Of a stretch of 64,000 bases of DNA, positions 23,368 through 37,663 are shown piece by piece (the first letter of the stretch is position 1; the number at the start of each line of letters is the position of its first letter). Below the pieces are notes generated by a model. It was given only the letters and a program-made list of their open reading frames with translations, ran no database searches and was not told where the DNA came from. Where the stretch lies: positions 498,501 to 562,500 of the forward strand of contig NC_064035.1 of the NCBI RefSeq assembly GCF_932526225.1. The letters are read 5' to 3'. Source of the DNA: Nematostella vectensis. Lineage: Eukaryota; Cnidaria; Anthozoa; Actiniaria; Edwardsiidae. Both the position numbers and the translations under genes were made by a program.

Positions 23368-26300
23368 GCCACGTTAGTCTTTCGTTGCGGGCACTTGACT
23401 ACTAACGCAGCGACCCGGGTTCGATTCCCGCTGATAGCCTTTTTTTTTTCTTTATTTTTTTTTACAAAACGATACTTAATTATACAGTTCTTTGTGTGTC
23501 TTGACATAAAAAGAAGGTATAGGGACATTTTTATGTACTCTCAGCATCTTTGATGTGCTCATGCTTTGTTCAGGATCCTGTACATATTTTATGCACACAA
23601 GACCTAACTAGATTCCTTGGATAACTTGATTAAGTAGATTCTAACATAGAGCATTGCGCTCGATAGATTGATATACCTTTTTTTCCGAGTATACTGTTTT
23701 ATTTTTCCTAATGTTACTTTTTGGAATTTACCTTCGGAAAAAAATTATCGATTATAACCTTTTGGAGGTTACACTCGTAAAACAAATTCCCGAATGTAAC
23801 CCTGAAGCTTTTCCCGAATGTAACTTCCAGTCCGATGGTGACTTTGCTTGGGATAGTTTACGATACCAATAGTATTAAAAGTAATTTCCATTACAATTCC
23901 CTTCAGCAATGCCACGTTAGTCTTATGTTGCGGGCACTTGACTACTAACGCAGCGACCCGGGTTCTATTCCCGCTGATAGCCTATTTTTTTTCTTTTTTT
24001 TTTTTTAAATATCGATACTTAATTATACTGTTCTTGGTGTGTCATGACATAAAAAGAAGGAATAGGGACATTTTTATGTACTCTCAGCATCTTTGATGTG
24101 CTCATGCTTTGTTCAGGATCCTGTACATATTTTATGCACACAAGAACTAACTAGATTCCTTGGATAACTTGATTAAGTAGATTCTAACATAGAGCATAGC
24201 GCTCGATAGATTGATATACCTTTTTTTCCAAATATACTGTTTTATTTTTCCTAATGTTACTTTTTGGAATTTACATTCGGAAAAAAATTATCGATTGTAA
24301 CATTTTGGAGGTTACACTCGTAAAACAAATTCCCGAATGTAACCCTGAAGCTTTTCCCGAATGTAACCTCCAGTCCGATGGTGACTTTGCTTGGGATAGT
24401 TTGCGATACCAATAGTATTAAAAGTAATTTCCATTACAATTCCCTTCAGCAATGCCACGTTAGTCTTTCGTTGCGGGCACTTGACTACTAACGCAGCGAC
24501 CCGGGTTCGATTCCCGCTGATAGCCTATTTTTTTTCTTTATTTTTTTTTAAATATCGATACTTAATTATACTGTTCTTGGTGTGTCATGACATAAAAAGA
24601 AGGTATAGGGACATTTTTATGTACTCTCAGCATCTTTGATGTGCTCCTGCTTTGTTCAGGATCCTGTACATATTTTATGCACACAAGAATTAACTAGATT
24701 CCTTGAATAACTATATTAAGTAGATTCTAACATAGAGCATAGCGCTCGATAGATTGATATACCTTTTTTTCCAAGTGTACTGTTTTATTTTTCCTAATGT
24801 TACTTTTTGGAATTTACATTCGGAAAAAAAATTATCGATTGTAACCTTTTGGAGGTTACACTCGTAAAACAAATTCCCGAATGTAACCCTGAAGCTTTTC
24901 CCGAATGTAACCTCCAGTCCGATGGTGACTTTGCTTGGGATAGTTTACGATACCAATAGTATTAAAAGTAATTTTCATTCCAATTCCCTTCAGCAATGCC
25001 ACGTTAGTCTTTCGTTGCGGGCACTTGACTTCTAACGCAGCGACCCGTGTTCGATTCCCGCTGATAGCCCATTTTTTTTCTCTATTTTTTTTAAATATCG
25101 GTACTTAATTATACTGTTCTTGGTGTGTCATGACATAAAAAGAAGGTATAGGGAAATTTTTATGTACTCTCAGCATCTTTGATGTGCTCATGCTTTGTTC
25201 AGGATCCTGTACATATTTTATGCACACAAGAACTAACTAGATTCCTTGGATAACTTGATTAAGTAGATTCTAACATAGAGCATAGCGCTCGATAGATTGA
25301 TATACCTTTTTTTTCCGAGTACACTGTTTTATTTTTCCTAGTGTTACTTTTTTGAATGTACATTCGGAAAAAAAATTATCGATTATAACCTTTTGGAGGT
25401 TACACTCGTAAAACAAATTCCCGAATGTAACCCTGAAGCTTTTCCCGAATGTAACTTCCAGTCCGATGGTGACTTTGCTTGGGATAGTTTACGATACCAA
25501 TAGTATTAAAAGTAATTTTCATTACAATTCCCTTCAGCAATGCCACGTTAGTCTTATGTTGCGGGCACTTGACTACTAACGCAGCGACCCGGGTTCTATT
25601 CCCGCTGATAGCCTATTTTTTTTCTTTATTTTTTTTTAAATATCGATACTTAATTATACTGTTCTTGGTGTGTCATGACATAAAAAGAAGGAATAGGGAC
25701 ATTTTTATGTACTCTCAGCATCTTTGATGTGCTCATGCTTTGTTCAGGATCCTGTACATATTTTATGCACACAAGACCTAACTAGATTCCTTGGATAACT
25801 TGATTAAGTAGATTCTAACATAGAGCATTGCGCTCGATAGATTGATATACCTTTTTTTCCGAGTATACTGTTTTATTTTTCCTAATGTTACTTTTTGGAA
25901 TTTACCTTCGGAAAAAAAATTATCGATTATAACCTTTTGGAGGTTACACTCGTAAAACAAATTCCCGAATGTAACCCTGAAGCTTTTCCCGAATGTAACT
26001 TCCAGTCCGATGGTGACTTTGCTTGGGATAGTTTACGATACCAATAGTATTAAAAGTAATTTCCATTACAATTCCCTTCAGCAATGCCACGTTAGTCTTA
26101 TGTTGCGGGCACTTGACTACTAACGCAGCGACCCGGGTTCTATTCCCGCTGATAGCCTATTTTTTTTCTTTATTTTTTTTTAAATATCGATACTTAATTA
26201 TACTGTTCTTGGTGTGTCATGACATAAAAAGAAGGAATAGGGACATTTTTATGTACTCTCAGCATCTTTGATGTGCTCATGATTTGTTCAGGATCCTGTA

Positions 26301-27173
26301 CATATTTTTTGCACACAAGAACTAACTAGATTCCTTGGATAACTTGATTAAGTAGATTCTAACATAGAGCATAGCGCTCGATAGATTGATATACCTTTTT
26401 TTCCGAGTATACTGTTTTATTTTTCCTAATGTTACTTTTTTGAATTTACATTCGGAAAAAAAATTATCGATTGTAACATTTTGGAGGTTACACTCGTAAA
26501 ACAAATTCCCGAATGTAACCCTGAAGCTTTTCCCGAATGTAACCTCCAGTCCGATGGTGACTTTGCTTGGGATAGTTTACGATACCAATAGTATTAAAAG
26601 TAATTTCCATTACAATTCCCTTCAGCAATGCCACGTTAGTCTTTCGTTGCGGGCACTTGACTACTAACGCAGCGACCCGGGTTCGATTCCCGCTGATAGC
26701 CTTTTTTTTTTCTTTATTTTTTTTTACAAAACGATACTTAATTATACAGTTCTTTGTGTGTCTTGACATAAAAAGAAGGTATAGTGACATTTTTATGTAC
26801 TCTCAGCATCTTTGATGTGCTCATGCTTTGTTCAGGATCCTGTACATATTTTATGCACACTAGAATTAACTTGATTCCTTGAATAACTATATTAAGTAGA
26901 TTCTAACATAGAGCATAGCGCTCGATATATTGATATACCTTTTTTTCCAAGTGTACTGTTTTATTTTTCCTAATGTTACTTTTTGGAATTTACATTCGGA
27001 CAAAAAATTATCGATTGTAACCTTTTGGAGGTTACACTCGTAAAACAAATTCCCGAATGTAACCCTGAAGCTTTTCCCGAATGTAACCTCCAGTCCGATG
27101 GTGACTTTGCTTGGGATAGTTTACGATACCAATAGTATTAAAAGTAATTTTCATTACAATTCCCTTTAGCAAT
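23368..27173 (+). repeat. Shuffled beta units (units 44-50)
   Basis: Marks of several beta types occur in new combinations: CTTATGTTGCGGG heads with TTCTATTCC B boxes (23911, 25542, 26086), ACAAAACGATAC spacers (23464 and 26726), and GTACACTG with CCTAGTG (unit at 24998). The right half of the unit at 26086 and the next unit match those at 29896 and 30441 at an offset of about 3811 bp (7 units). The units at 24454 and 24998 match 29353 and 29896 at an offset of about 4899 bp (9 units). Confidence 0.6.
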
Positions 27174-28900
27174 GCCACGTTAGTCTTTCGTTGCGGGCAC
27201 TTGACTACTAACGCAGCGACCCGGGTTCTATTCCCGCTGATAGCCTATTTTTTTTCTTTATTTTTTTTTTAAATATCGATACTTAATTATACTGTTCTTG
27301 GTGTGTCATGACATAAAAAGAAGGTATAGGGACATTTTTATGTACTCTCAGCATCTTTGATGTGCTCATGCTTTGTTCAGGATCCTGTACATATTTTATG
27401 CACACAAGACCTAACTAGATTCCTTGGATAACTTCATTAAGTAGATTCTAACATAGAGCATTGCGCTCGATAGATTGATATACCTTTTTTTCCGAGTATA
27501 CTGTTTTATTTTTCCTAATGTTACTCTTTGGAATTTACCTTCGGAAAAAAAATTATCGATTATAACCTTTTGGAGGTTACACTCGTAAAACAAATTCCCG
27601 AATGTAACCCTGAAGCTTTTCCCGAATGTAACTTCCAGTCCGATGGTGACTTTGCTTGGGATAGTTTACGATACCAATAGTATTAAAAGTAATTTCCATT
27701 ACAATTCCCTTCAGCAATGCCACGTTAGTCTTATGTTGCGGGCACTTGACTACTAACGCAGCGACCCGGGTTCTATTCCCGCTGATAGCCTATTTTTTTT
27801 CTTTATTTTTTTTTAAATATCGATCCTTAATTATACTGTTCTTGGTGTGTCATGACATAAAAAGAAGGAATAGGGACATTTTTATGTACTCTCAGCATCT
27901 TTGATGTGCTCATGCTTTGTTCAGGATCCTGTACATATTTTATGCACACAAGAACTAACTAGATTCCTTGGATAACTTGATTAAGTAGATTCTAACATAG
28001 AGCATAGCGCTCGATAGATTGATATACCTTTTTTTCCGAGTGTACTGATTTATTTTTCCTAATGTTACTTTTTGGAATTTACATTCGGAAAAAAAATTAT
28101 CTATTGTAACCTTTTGGAGGTTACACTCGTAAAACAAATTCCCGAATGTAACCCTGAAGCTTTTCCCGAATGTAACCTCCAGTGCGATGGTGACTTTGCT
28201 TGGGATAGTTTACGATACCAATAGTATTTAAAGTAATTTTCATTACAATTCCCTTCAGCAATGCCACGTTAGTCTTTCGTTGCGGGCACTTGACTACTAA
28301 CGCAGCGACCCGGGTTCGATTCCCGCTGATAGCCTATTTTTTTTTCTTTATTTTTTTTTTAAATATCGATACTTAATTATACTGTTCTTGGTGTGTCATG
28401 ACATAAAAAAAAGGTATAGGGACATTTTTATGTACTCTCAGCATCTTTGATGTGCTCATGCTTTGTTCAGGATCCTGTACATATTTTATGCACACAAGAA
28501 CTAACTAGATTCCTTGGATAACTTGATTAAGTAGATTCTAACATAGAGCATAGCGCTCGATAGATTGATATACCTTTTTTTCCAAGTGTACTGTTTTATT
28601 TTTCCTAATGTTACTTTTTGGAATTTACATTCGGAAAAAAAATTATCGATTGTAACCTTTTGGAGGTTACACTCGTAAAACAAATTCCCGAATGTAACCC
28701 TGAAACTTTTCCCGAATGTAACCTCCAGTCCGATGGTGACTTTGCTTGGGATAGTTTACGATACCAATAGAATAAAAAGTAATTTTCATTCCAATTCCCT
28801 TCAGCAATGCCACGTTAGTCTTTCGTTGCGGGCACTTGACTACTAACGCAGCGACCCGGGTTCTATTCCCGCTGATAGCCCATTTTTTTTCTTTATTTTT
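27174..28900 (+). repeat. 8-unit higher-order repeat, left arm (offset 4354 bp)
   Basis: Units at 27174, 27719, 28263 and the head of 28809 recur at 31528, 32073, 32617 and 33163 with an exact offset of 4354 bp. Shared rare marks are ACTTCATTAAG with GTTACTCTTTGG, CGAGTGTACTGATTT, CAGTGCGATGG and GAATAAAAAG. Similarity stops just after the T tract of the fourth unit. Confidence 0.85.
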
Positions 28901-31527
28901 TTTTTAAATATCGATACTTAATTATACTGTTCTTGGTGTGTCATGACATAAAAAGAAGGAATAGGGACATTTTTATGTACTCTCAGCATCTTTGATGTGC
29001 TCATGCTTTGTTCAGGATCCTGTACATATTTTATGCACACAAGAACTAACTAGATTCCTTGGATAACTTGATTAAGTAGATTCTAACATAGAGCATAGCG
29101 CTCGATAGATTGATATACCTTTTTTTCCAAATATACTGTTTTATTTTTCCTAATGTTACTTTTTGGAATTTACATTCGGAAAAAAATTATCGATTGTAAC
29201 ATTTTGGAGGTTACACTCGTAAAACAAATTCCCGAATGTAACCCTGAAGCTTTTCCCGAATGTAACCTCCAGTCCGATGGTGACTTTGCTTGGGATAGTT
29301 TGCGATACCAATAGTATTAAAAGTAATTTCCATTACAATTCCCTTCAGCAATGCCACGTTAGTCTTTCGTTGCGGGCACTTGACTACTAACGCAGCGACC
29401 CGGGTTCGATTCCCGCTGATAGCCTATTTTTTTTCTTTATTTTTTTTAAATATCGATACTTAATTATACTGTTCTTGGTGTGTCATGACATAAAAAGAAG
29501 GTATAGGGACATTTTTATGTACTCTCAGCATCTTTGATGTGCTCCTGCTTTGTTCAGGATCCTGTACATATTTTATGCACACAAGAATTAACTAGATTCC
29601 TTGAATAACTATATTAAGTAGATTCTAACATAGAGCATAGCGCTCGATAGATTGATATACCTCTTTTTCCAAGTGTACTGTTTTATTTTTCCTAATGTTA
29701 CTTTTTGGAATTTACATTCGGAAAAAAAATTATCGATTGTAACCTTTTGGAGGTTACACTCGTAAAACAAATTCCCGAATGTAACCCTGAAGCTTTTCCC
29801 GAATGTAACCTCCAGTCCGATGGTGACTTTGCTTGGGATAGTTTACGATACCAATAGTATTAAAAGTAATTTTCATTCCAATTCCCTTCAGCAATGCCAC
29901 GTTAGTCTTTCGTTGCGGGCACTTGACTTCTAACGCAGCGACCCGTGTTCGATTCCCGCTGATAGCCCATTTTTTTTCTTTATTTTTTTTTTAAATATCG
30001 ATACTTAATTATACTGTTCTTGGTGTGTCATGACATAAAAAGAAGGTATAGGGACATTTTTATGTACTCTCAGCATCTTTGATGTGCTCATGATTTGTTC
30101 AGGATCCTGTACATATTTTATGCACACAAGAACTAACTAGATTCCTTGGATAACTTGATTAAGTAGATTCTAACATAGAGCATAGCGCTCGATAGATTGA
30201 TATACCTTTTTTTCCGAGTATACTGTTTTATTTTTCCTAATGTTACTTTTTTGAATTTACATTCGGAAAAAAAATTATCGATTGTAACATTTTGGAGGTT
30301 ACACTCGTAAAACAAATTCCCGAATGTAACCCTGAAGCTTTTCCCGAATGTAACCTCCAGTCCGATGGTGACTTTGCTTGGGATAGTTTACGATACCAAT
30401 AGTATTAAAAGTAATTTCCATTACAATTCCCTTCAGCAATGCCACGTTAGTCTTTCGTTGCGGGCACTTGACTACTAACGCAGCGACCCGGGTTCGATTC
30501 CCGCTGATAGCCTTTTTTTTTTCTTTATTTTTTTTTACATATCGATACTTAATTATACTGTTCTTTGTGTGTCTTGACATAAAAAGAAGGTATAGTGACA
30601 TTTTTATGTACTCTCAGCATCTTTGATGTGCTCATGCTTTGTTCAGGATCCTGTACATATTTTATGCACACTAGAATTAACTTGATTCCTTGAATAACTA
30701 TATTAAGTAGATTCTAACATAGAGCATAGCGCTCGATAGATTGATATACCTTTTTTTCCAAGTGTACTGTTTTATTTTTCCTAATGTTACTTTTTGGAAT
30801 TTACATTCGGACAAAAAATTATCGATTGTAACCTTTTGGAGGTTACACTCGTAAAACAAATTCCCGAATGTAACCCTGAAGCTTTTCCCGAATGTAACCT
30901 CCAGTCCGATGGTGACTTTGCTTGGGATAGTTTACGATACCAATAGTATTAAAAGTAATTTTCATTACAATTCCCTTCAGCAATGCCACGTTAGTCTTTC
31001 GTTGCGGGCACTTGACTTCTAACGCAGCGACCCGGGTTCGATTCCCGCTGATAGCCCATTTTTTTTCTTTATTTTTTTTAAATATCGGTACTTAATTATA
31101 CTGTTCTTGGTGTGTCATGACATAAAAAGAAGGTATAGGGAAATTTTTATGTACTCTCAGCATCTTTGATGTGCTCATGCTTTGTTCAGGATCCTGTACA
31201 TATTTTATGCACACAAGAACTAACTAGATTCCTTGGATAACTTGATTAAGTAGATTCTAACATAGAGCATAGCGCTCGATAGATTGATATACCTTTTTTT
31301 CCGAGTACACTGTTTTATTTTTCCTAGTGTTACTTTTTTGAATGTACATTCGGAAAAAAAATTATCGATTATAACCTTTTGGAGGTTACACTCGTAAAAC
31401 AAATTCCAGAATGTAACCCTGAAGCTTTTCCCGAATGTAACCTCCAGTCCGATGGTGACTTTGCTTGGGATAGTTTACGATACCAATAGTATTAAAAGTA
31501 ATTTTCATTACAATTCCCTTTAGCAAT
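28901..31527 (+). repeat. Beta units between the 8-unit arms
   Basis: Completes the 8-unit period. It contains the CAAATATAC with TTTGCGATACC unit, the TCCTGCTTTG unit, the CCGTGTTCG unit, the TTACATATCG unit and the ATCGGTAC unit, which is the same order as in the 6-unit repeat. The 8-unit period thus looks like a 6-unit core with units added. Confidence 0.65.
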
Positions 31528-33250
31528 GCCACGTTAGTCTTTCGTTGCGGGCACTTGACTACTAACGCAGCGACCCGGGTTCTATTCCCGCTGATAGCCT
31601 ATTTTTTTTCTTTATTTTTTTTTTAAATATCGATACTTAATTATACTGTTCTTGGTGTGTCATGACATAAAAAGAAGGTATAGGGACATTTTTATGTACT
31701 CTCAGCATCTTTGATGTGCTCATGCTTTGTTCAGGATCCTGTACATATTTTATGCACACAAGACCTAACTAGATTCCTTGGATAACTTCATTAAGTAGAT
31801 TCTAACATAGAGCATTGCGCTCGATAGATTGATATACCTTTTTTTCCGAGTATACTGTTTTATTTTTCCTAATGTTACTCTTTGGAATTTACCTTCGGAA
31901 AAAAAATTATCGATTATAACCTTTTGGAGGTTACACTCGTAAAACAAATTCCCGAATGTAACCCTGAAGCTTTTCCCGAATGTAACTTCCAGTCCGATGG
32001 TGACTTTGCTTGGGATAGTTTACGATACCAATAGTATTAAAAGTAATTTCCATTACAATTCCCTTCAGCAATGCCACGTTAGTCTTATGTTGCGGGCACT
32101 TGACTACTAACGCAGCGACCCGGGTTCTATTCCCGCTGATAGCCTATTTTTTTTCTTTATTTTTTTTTAAATATCGATCCTTAATTATACTGTTCTTGGT
32201 GTGTCATGACATAAAAAGAAGGAATAGGGACATTTTTATGTACTCTCAGCATCTTGGATGTGCTCATGCTTTGTTCAGGATCCTGTACATATTTTATGCA
32301 CACAAGAACTAACTAGATTCCTTGGATAACTTGATTAAGTAGATTCTAACATAGAGCATAGCGCTCGATAGATTGATATACCTATTTTTCCGAGTGTACT
32401 GATTTATTTTTCCTAATGTTACTTTTTGGAATTTACATTCGGAAAAAAAATTATCTATTGTAACCTTTTGGAGGTTACACTCGTAAAACAAATTCCCGAA
32501 TGTAACCCTGAAGCTTTTCCCGAATGTAACCTCCAGTGCGATGGTGACTTTGCTTGGGATAGTTTACGATACCAATAGTATTTAAAGTAATTTTCATTAC
32601 AATTCCCTTCAGCAATGCCACGTTAGTCTTTCGTTGCGGGCACTTGACTACTAACGCAGCGACCCGGGTTCGATTCCCGCTGATAGCCTATTTTTTTTTC
32701 TTTATTTTTTTTTTAAATATCGATACTTAATTATACTGTTCTTGGTGTGTCATGACATAAAAAAAAGGTATAGGGACATTTTTATGTACTCTCAGCATCT
32801 TTGATGTGCTCATGCTTTGTTCAGGATCCTGTACATATTTTATGCACACAAGAACTAACTAGATTCCTTGGATAACTTGATTAAGTAGATTCTAACATAG
32901 AGCATAGCGCTCGATAGATTGATATACCTTTTTTTCCAAGTGTACTGTTTTATTTTTCCTAATGTTACTTTTTGGAATTTACATTCGGAAAAAAAATTAT
33001 CGATTGTAACCTTTTGGAGGTTACACTCGTAAAACAAATTCCCGAATGTAACCCTGAAACTTTTCCCGAATGTAACCTCCAGTCCGATGGTGACTTTGCT
33101 TGGGATAGTTTACGATACCAATAGAATAAAAAGTAATTTTCATTCCAATTCCCTTCAGCAATGCCACGTTAGTCTTTCGTTGCGGGCACTTGACTTCTAA
33201 CGCAGCGACCCGGGTTCTATTCCCGCTGATAGCCCATTTTTTTTCTTTAT
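31528..33250 (+). repeat. 8-unit higher-order repeat, right arm
   Basis: Second copy of 27174-28900, with only scattered differences, for example CTTGGATG for CTTTGATG near 32255 and CCTATTTTTCC near 32391. The high identity against more diverged direct neighbours indicates a duplication of several kb rather than unit-by-unit homogenisation. Confidence 0.85.
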
Positions 33251-33708
33251 TTTTTTTTTAAATATCGATACTTAATTATACTGTTCTTGGTGTGTCATGA
33301 CATAAAAAGAAGAAATAGGGAAATTTTTATGTACTCTCAGCATCTTTGATGTGCTCATGCTTTGTTCAGGATCCTGTACATATTTTATGCACACAAGAAC
33401 TAACTAGATTCCTTGGATAACTTGATTAAGTAGATTCTAACATAGAGCATAGCGCTCGATAGATTGATATACCTTTTTTTCCGAGTATACTGTTTTAATT
33501 TTCCTAATGTTACTTTTTGGAATTTACATTCGGAAAAAAAAATTATCGATTGTAAACTTTTGGAGGTTACACTCGTAAAACAAATTCCCGAATGTAACCC
33601 TGAAGCTTTTCCCGAATGTAACCTCCAGTCCGATGGTGACTTTGCTTGGGATAGTTTACGATACCAATAGTATTAAAAGTAATTTTCATTACAATTCCCT
33701 TCAGCAAT

Positions 33709-36469
33709 GCCACGTTAGTCTTTCCTTGCGGGCACTTGACTACTAACGCAGCGACCCGGGTTCTATTCCCGCTGATAGCCTATTTTTTTTTCTTTATTTT
33801 TTTTTTAAATATCGATACTTAATTATACTGTTCTTGGTGTGTCATGACATAAAAAGAAGGTATAGGGACATTTTTATGTACTCTCAGCATCTTTGATGTG
33901 CTCATGCTTTGTTCAGGATCCTGTACATATATTATGCACACAAGACCTAACTAGACCTAACTAACCTTGGATAACTTGATTAAGTAGATTCTAACATAGA
34001 GCATAGCGCTCGATAGATTGATATACCTTTTTTTCCGAGTATACTGTTTTATTTTTCCTAATGTTACTTTTTGGAATCTACATTCGGAAAAAAAAATTAT
34101 CGATTGTAACCTTTTGGAGGTTACACTCGTAAAACAAATTCCCGAATGTAACCCTGAAGCTTTTCCCGAATGTAACCTCCAGTCCGATGGTGACTTTGCT
34201 TGGGATAGTTTACGATACCAATAGTATTAAAAGTAATTTTCATTACAATTCCCTTCAGCAATGCCACGTTAGTCTTCCGTTGCGGGCACTTGACTACTAA
34301 CGCAGCTACCCGAGTTTGATTCCCGCTGATAGCCTATTTTTTTTTTCTTTATTTTTTTTTTAAATATCGATACTTAATTGTACTGTTCTTGGTGTGTCAT
34401 TACATAAAAAGAAGGTATAGGGACATTTTTATGTACTCTCAGCATCTTTGATGTGCTCATGCTTTGTTCAGGATCCTGTACATATTTTATGCACACAAGA
34501 ACTAACTAGATTCCTTGGATAACTTGATTAAGTAGATTCTAACATAGAGCATAGCGCTCGATAGATTGATATACCTTTTTTTCCGAGTATACTGTTTTAT
34601 TTTTCCTAATGTTACTTTTTGGAATTTACATTCGGAAAAACAATTATCGATTATAACCTTTTGGAGGTTACACTCGTAAAACAAATTCCCGAATGTAACC
34701 CTGAAGCTTTTCCCGAATGTAACCTCCAGTCCGATGGTGACTTTGCTTGGGATAGTTTACGATACCAATAGTATTAAAAGTAATTTTCATTACAATTCCC
34801 TTCAGCAATGCCACGTTAGTATTTCCTTGCGGGCACATGACTACTAACGCAGCGACCCGGGTTCGATTCCCGCTGATAGCCTATTTTTTTTTCTTTATTT
34901 TTTTTTTTTTAAATATCGATACTTAATTATACTGTTCTTGGTGTGTCATGACATAAAAAGAAGGTATAGGGACATTTTTATGTACTTTCAGCATCTTTGA
35001 TGTGCTCATGCTTTGTTCAGGATCCTGTACATATTTTATGCACACAAGACCTAACTAGACCTAACTAACCTTGGATAACTTGATTAAGTAGATTCTAACA
35101 TAGAGCATAGCGCTCGATAGATTGATATACCTTTTTTTCCGAGTATACTGTTTTATTTTTCCTAATGTTACTTTTTGGAATCTACATTCGGAAAAACAAA
35201 TTATCGATTGTAACCTTTTGGAGGTTACACTCGTAAAACAAATTCCCGAATGTAACCCTGAAGCTTTTCCCGAATGTAACCTCCAGTCCGATGGTGACTT
35301 TGCTTGGGATAGTTTACGATACCAATAGTATTAAAAGTAATTTTCATTACAATTCCCTTCAGCAATGCCACGTTAGTCTTCCGTTGTGGGCACTTGACTA
35401 CTAACGCAGCGACCCGAGTTCGATAACCGCTGATAGCCTATTTTTTTTTTATTTATTTTTTTTAAAATATCGATACTTAATTATACTGTTCTTGGTGTGT
35501 CATTACATAAAAAGAAGGTATAGGGACATTTTTATGTACTCTCAGCATCTTTGATATGCTCATGCTTTGTTCAGGATCCTGTACATATTTTATGCACACA
35601 AGAACTAACTAGATTCCTTGGATAACTTGATTAAGTAGATTCTAACATAGAGCATAGCGCTCGATAGATTGATATACCTTTTTTTCCGAGTATACTGTTT
35701 TATTTTTCCTAATGTTACTTTTTGGAATTTACATTCGGAAAAACAATTATCGATTATAACCTTTTGGAGGTTACACTCGTAAAACAAATTCCCGAATGTA
35801 ACCCTGAAGCTTTTCCCGAATGTAACCTCCAGTCCGATGGTGACTTTGCTTGGGATAGTTTACGATACCAATAGTATTAAAAGTAATTTTCATTACAATT
35901 CCCTTCAGCAATGCCACGTTAGTATTTCCTTGCGGGCACATGACTACTAACGCAGCGACCCGGGTTCGATTCCCGCTGATAGCCTATTTTTTTTTCTTTA
36001 TTTTTTTTTTTTTAAATATCGATACTTAATTATACTGTTCTTGGTGTGTCATGACATAAAAAGAAGGTATAGGGACATTTTTATGTACTTTCAGCATCTT
36101 TGATGTGCTCATGCTTTGTTCAGGATCCTGTACATATTTTATGCACACAAGACCTAACTAGACCTAACTAACCTTGGATAACTTGATTAAGTAGATTCTA
36201 ACATAGAGCATAGCGCTCGATAGATTGATATACCTTTTTTTCCGAGTATACTGTTTTATTTTTCCTAATGTTACTTTTTGGAATCTACATTCGGAAAAAC
36301 AAATTATCGATTGTAACCTTTTGGAGGTTACACTCGTAAAACAAATTCCCGAATGTAACCATGAAGCTTTTCCCGAATGTAACCTCCAGTCCGATGGTGA
36401 CTTTGCTTGGGATAGTTTACGATACCAATAGTATTAAAAGTAATTTTCATTACAATTCCCTTCAGCAAT
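33709..36469 (+). repeat. Gamma dimer repeat, block 1 (~1103-bp period)
   Basis: Long units (554-557 bp) with CCTAACTAGACCTAACTAACC alternate with normal units (546-547 bp). The positions 34502, 35605 and 36708 are equivalent at an exact 1103-bp period. Further shared marks are GGCACATGACTAC, GAAAAACAATTATCG and TTCGATAACC. The dimers at 34810 and 35913 are almost identical, so this is very recent. Confidence 0.85.
33944..33966 (+). repeat. Micro-duplication marking gamma long units
   Basis: The sequence CCTAACTAGA is duplicated here where other units have a single GAACTAACTAGATTCC. The same change is in the units at 34810, 35913, 40290, 41941 and 43044; the last two carry an extra T-to-G. 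The shared breakpoint shows one origin followed by spread. Confidence 0.85.
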
Positions 36470-37631
36470 GCCACGTTAGTCTTCCGTTGTGGGCACTTGA
36501 CTACTAACGCAGCGACCCGAGTTCGATAACCGCTGATAGCCTATTTTTTTTTTATTTATTTTTTTTAAAATATCGATACTTAATTATACTGTTCTTGGTG
36601 TGTCATTACATAAAAAGAAGGTATAGGGACAATTTTATGTACTCTCAGCATCTTTGATATGCTCATGCTTTGTTCAGGATCCTGTACATATTTTATGCAC
36701 ACAAGAACTAACTAGATTCCTTGGATAACTTGATTAAGTAGATTCTAACATAGAGCATAGCGCTCGATAGATTGATATACCTATTTTTCCGAGTATACTG
36801 TTTTATTTTTCCTAATGTTACTTTTTGGAATTTACATTCGGAAAAAAAATTATCGATTATAACCTTTTGGAGGTTACACTCGTAAAACAAATTCCCGAAT
36901 GTAACCCTGAAGCTTTTCCCGAATGTAACCTCCAGTCCGATGGTGACTTTGCTTGGGATAGTTTACGATACCAATAGTATTAAAAGTAATTTTCATTACA
37001 ATTACCTTCAGCAATGCCACGTTAGTCTTTCTTTGCGGGCATTTGACTATTAACGCAGCGACCCGGGTTCGATTCCCGCTGATAGCCTATTTATTTTTCT
37101 TTATTTTTTTTTTAAATATCGATACTTAATTATACTGTTCTTGGTGTGTCATGACATAAAAAGAAGGTATAGGGACATTTTTTGTACTCTCAGCATCTTT
37201 GATGTGCTCATGCTTTGTTCAGGATCCTGTACATATTTTATGCACACAAGAACTAACTAGATTCCTTGGATAACTTGATTAAGTAGATTCTAACATAGAG
37301 CATAGCGCTCGATAGATTGATATACCTTTTTTTCCGAGTATACTGTTTTATTTTTCCTAATGTTACTTTTTGGAATTTACATTCGGAAAAAAAATTATCG
37401 ATTGTAACCTTTTGGAGGTTACACTCGTAAAACAAATTCCCGAATGTAACCCTGAAGCTTTTCCCGAATGTAACCTCCAGTCCGATGGTGACTTTGCTTG
37501 GGATAGTTTACGATACCAATAGTATTAAAAGTAATTTTCATTACAATTCCCTTCAGCAATGCCACGTTAGTCTTTCGTTGCGGGCACTTGACTACTAACG
37601 CAGCGCCCGGGTTCGATTCCCGCTGATAGCC

Positions 37632-37663
<32 letters not shown>

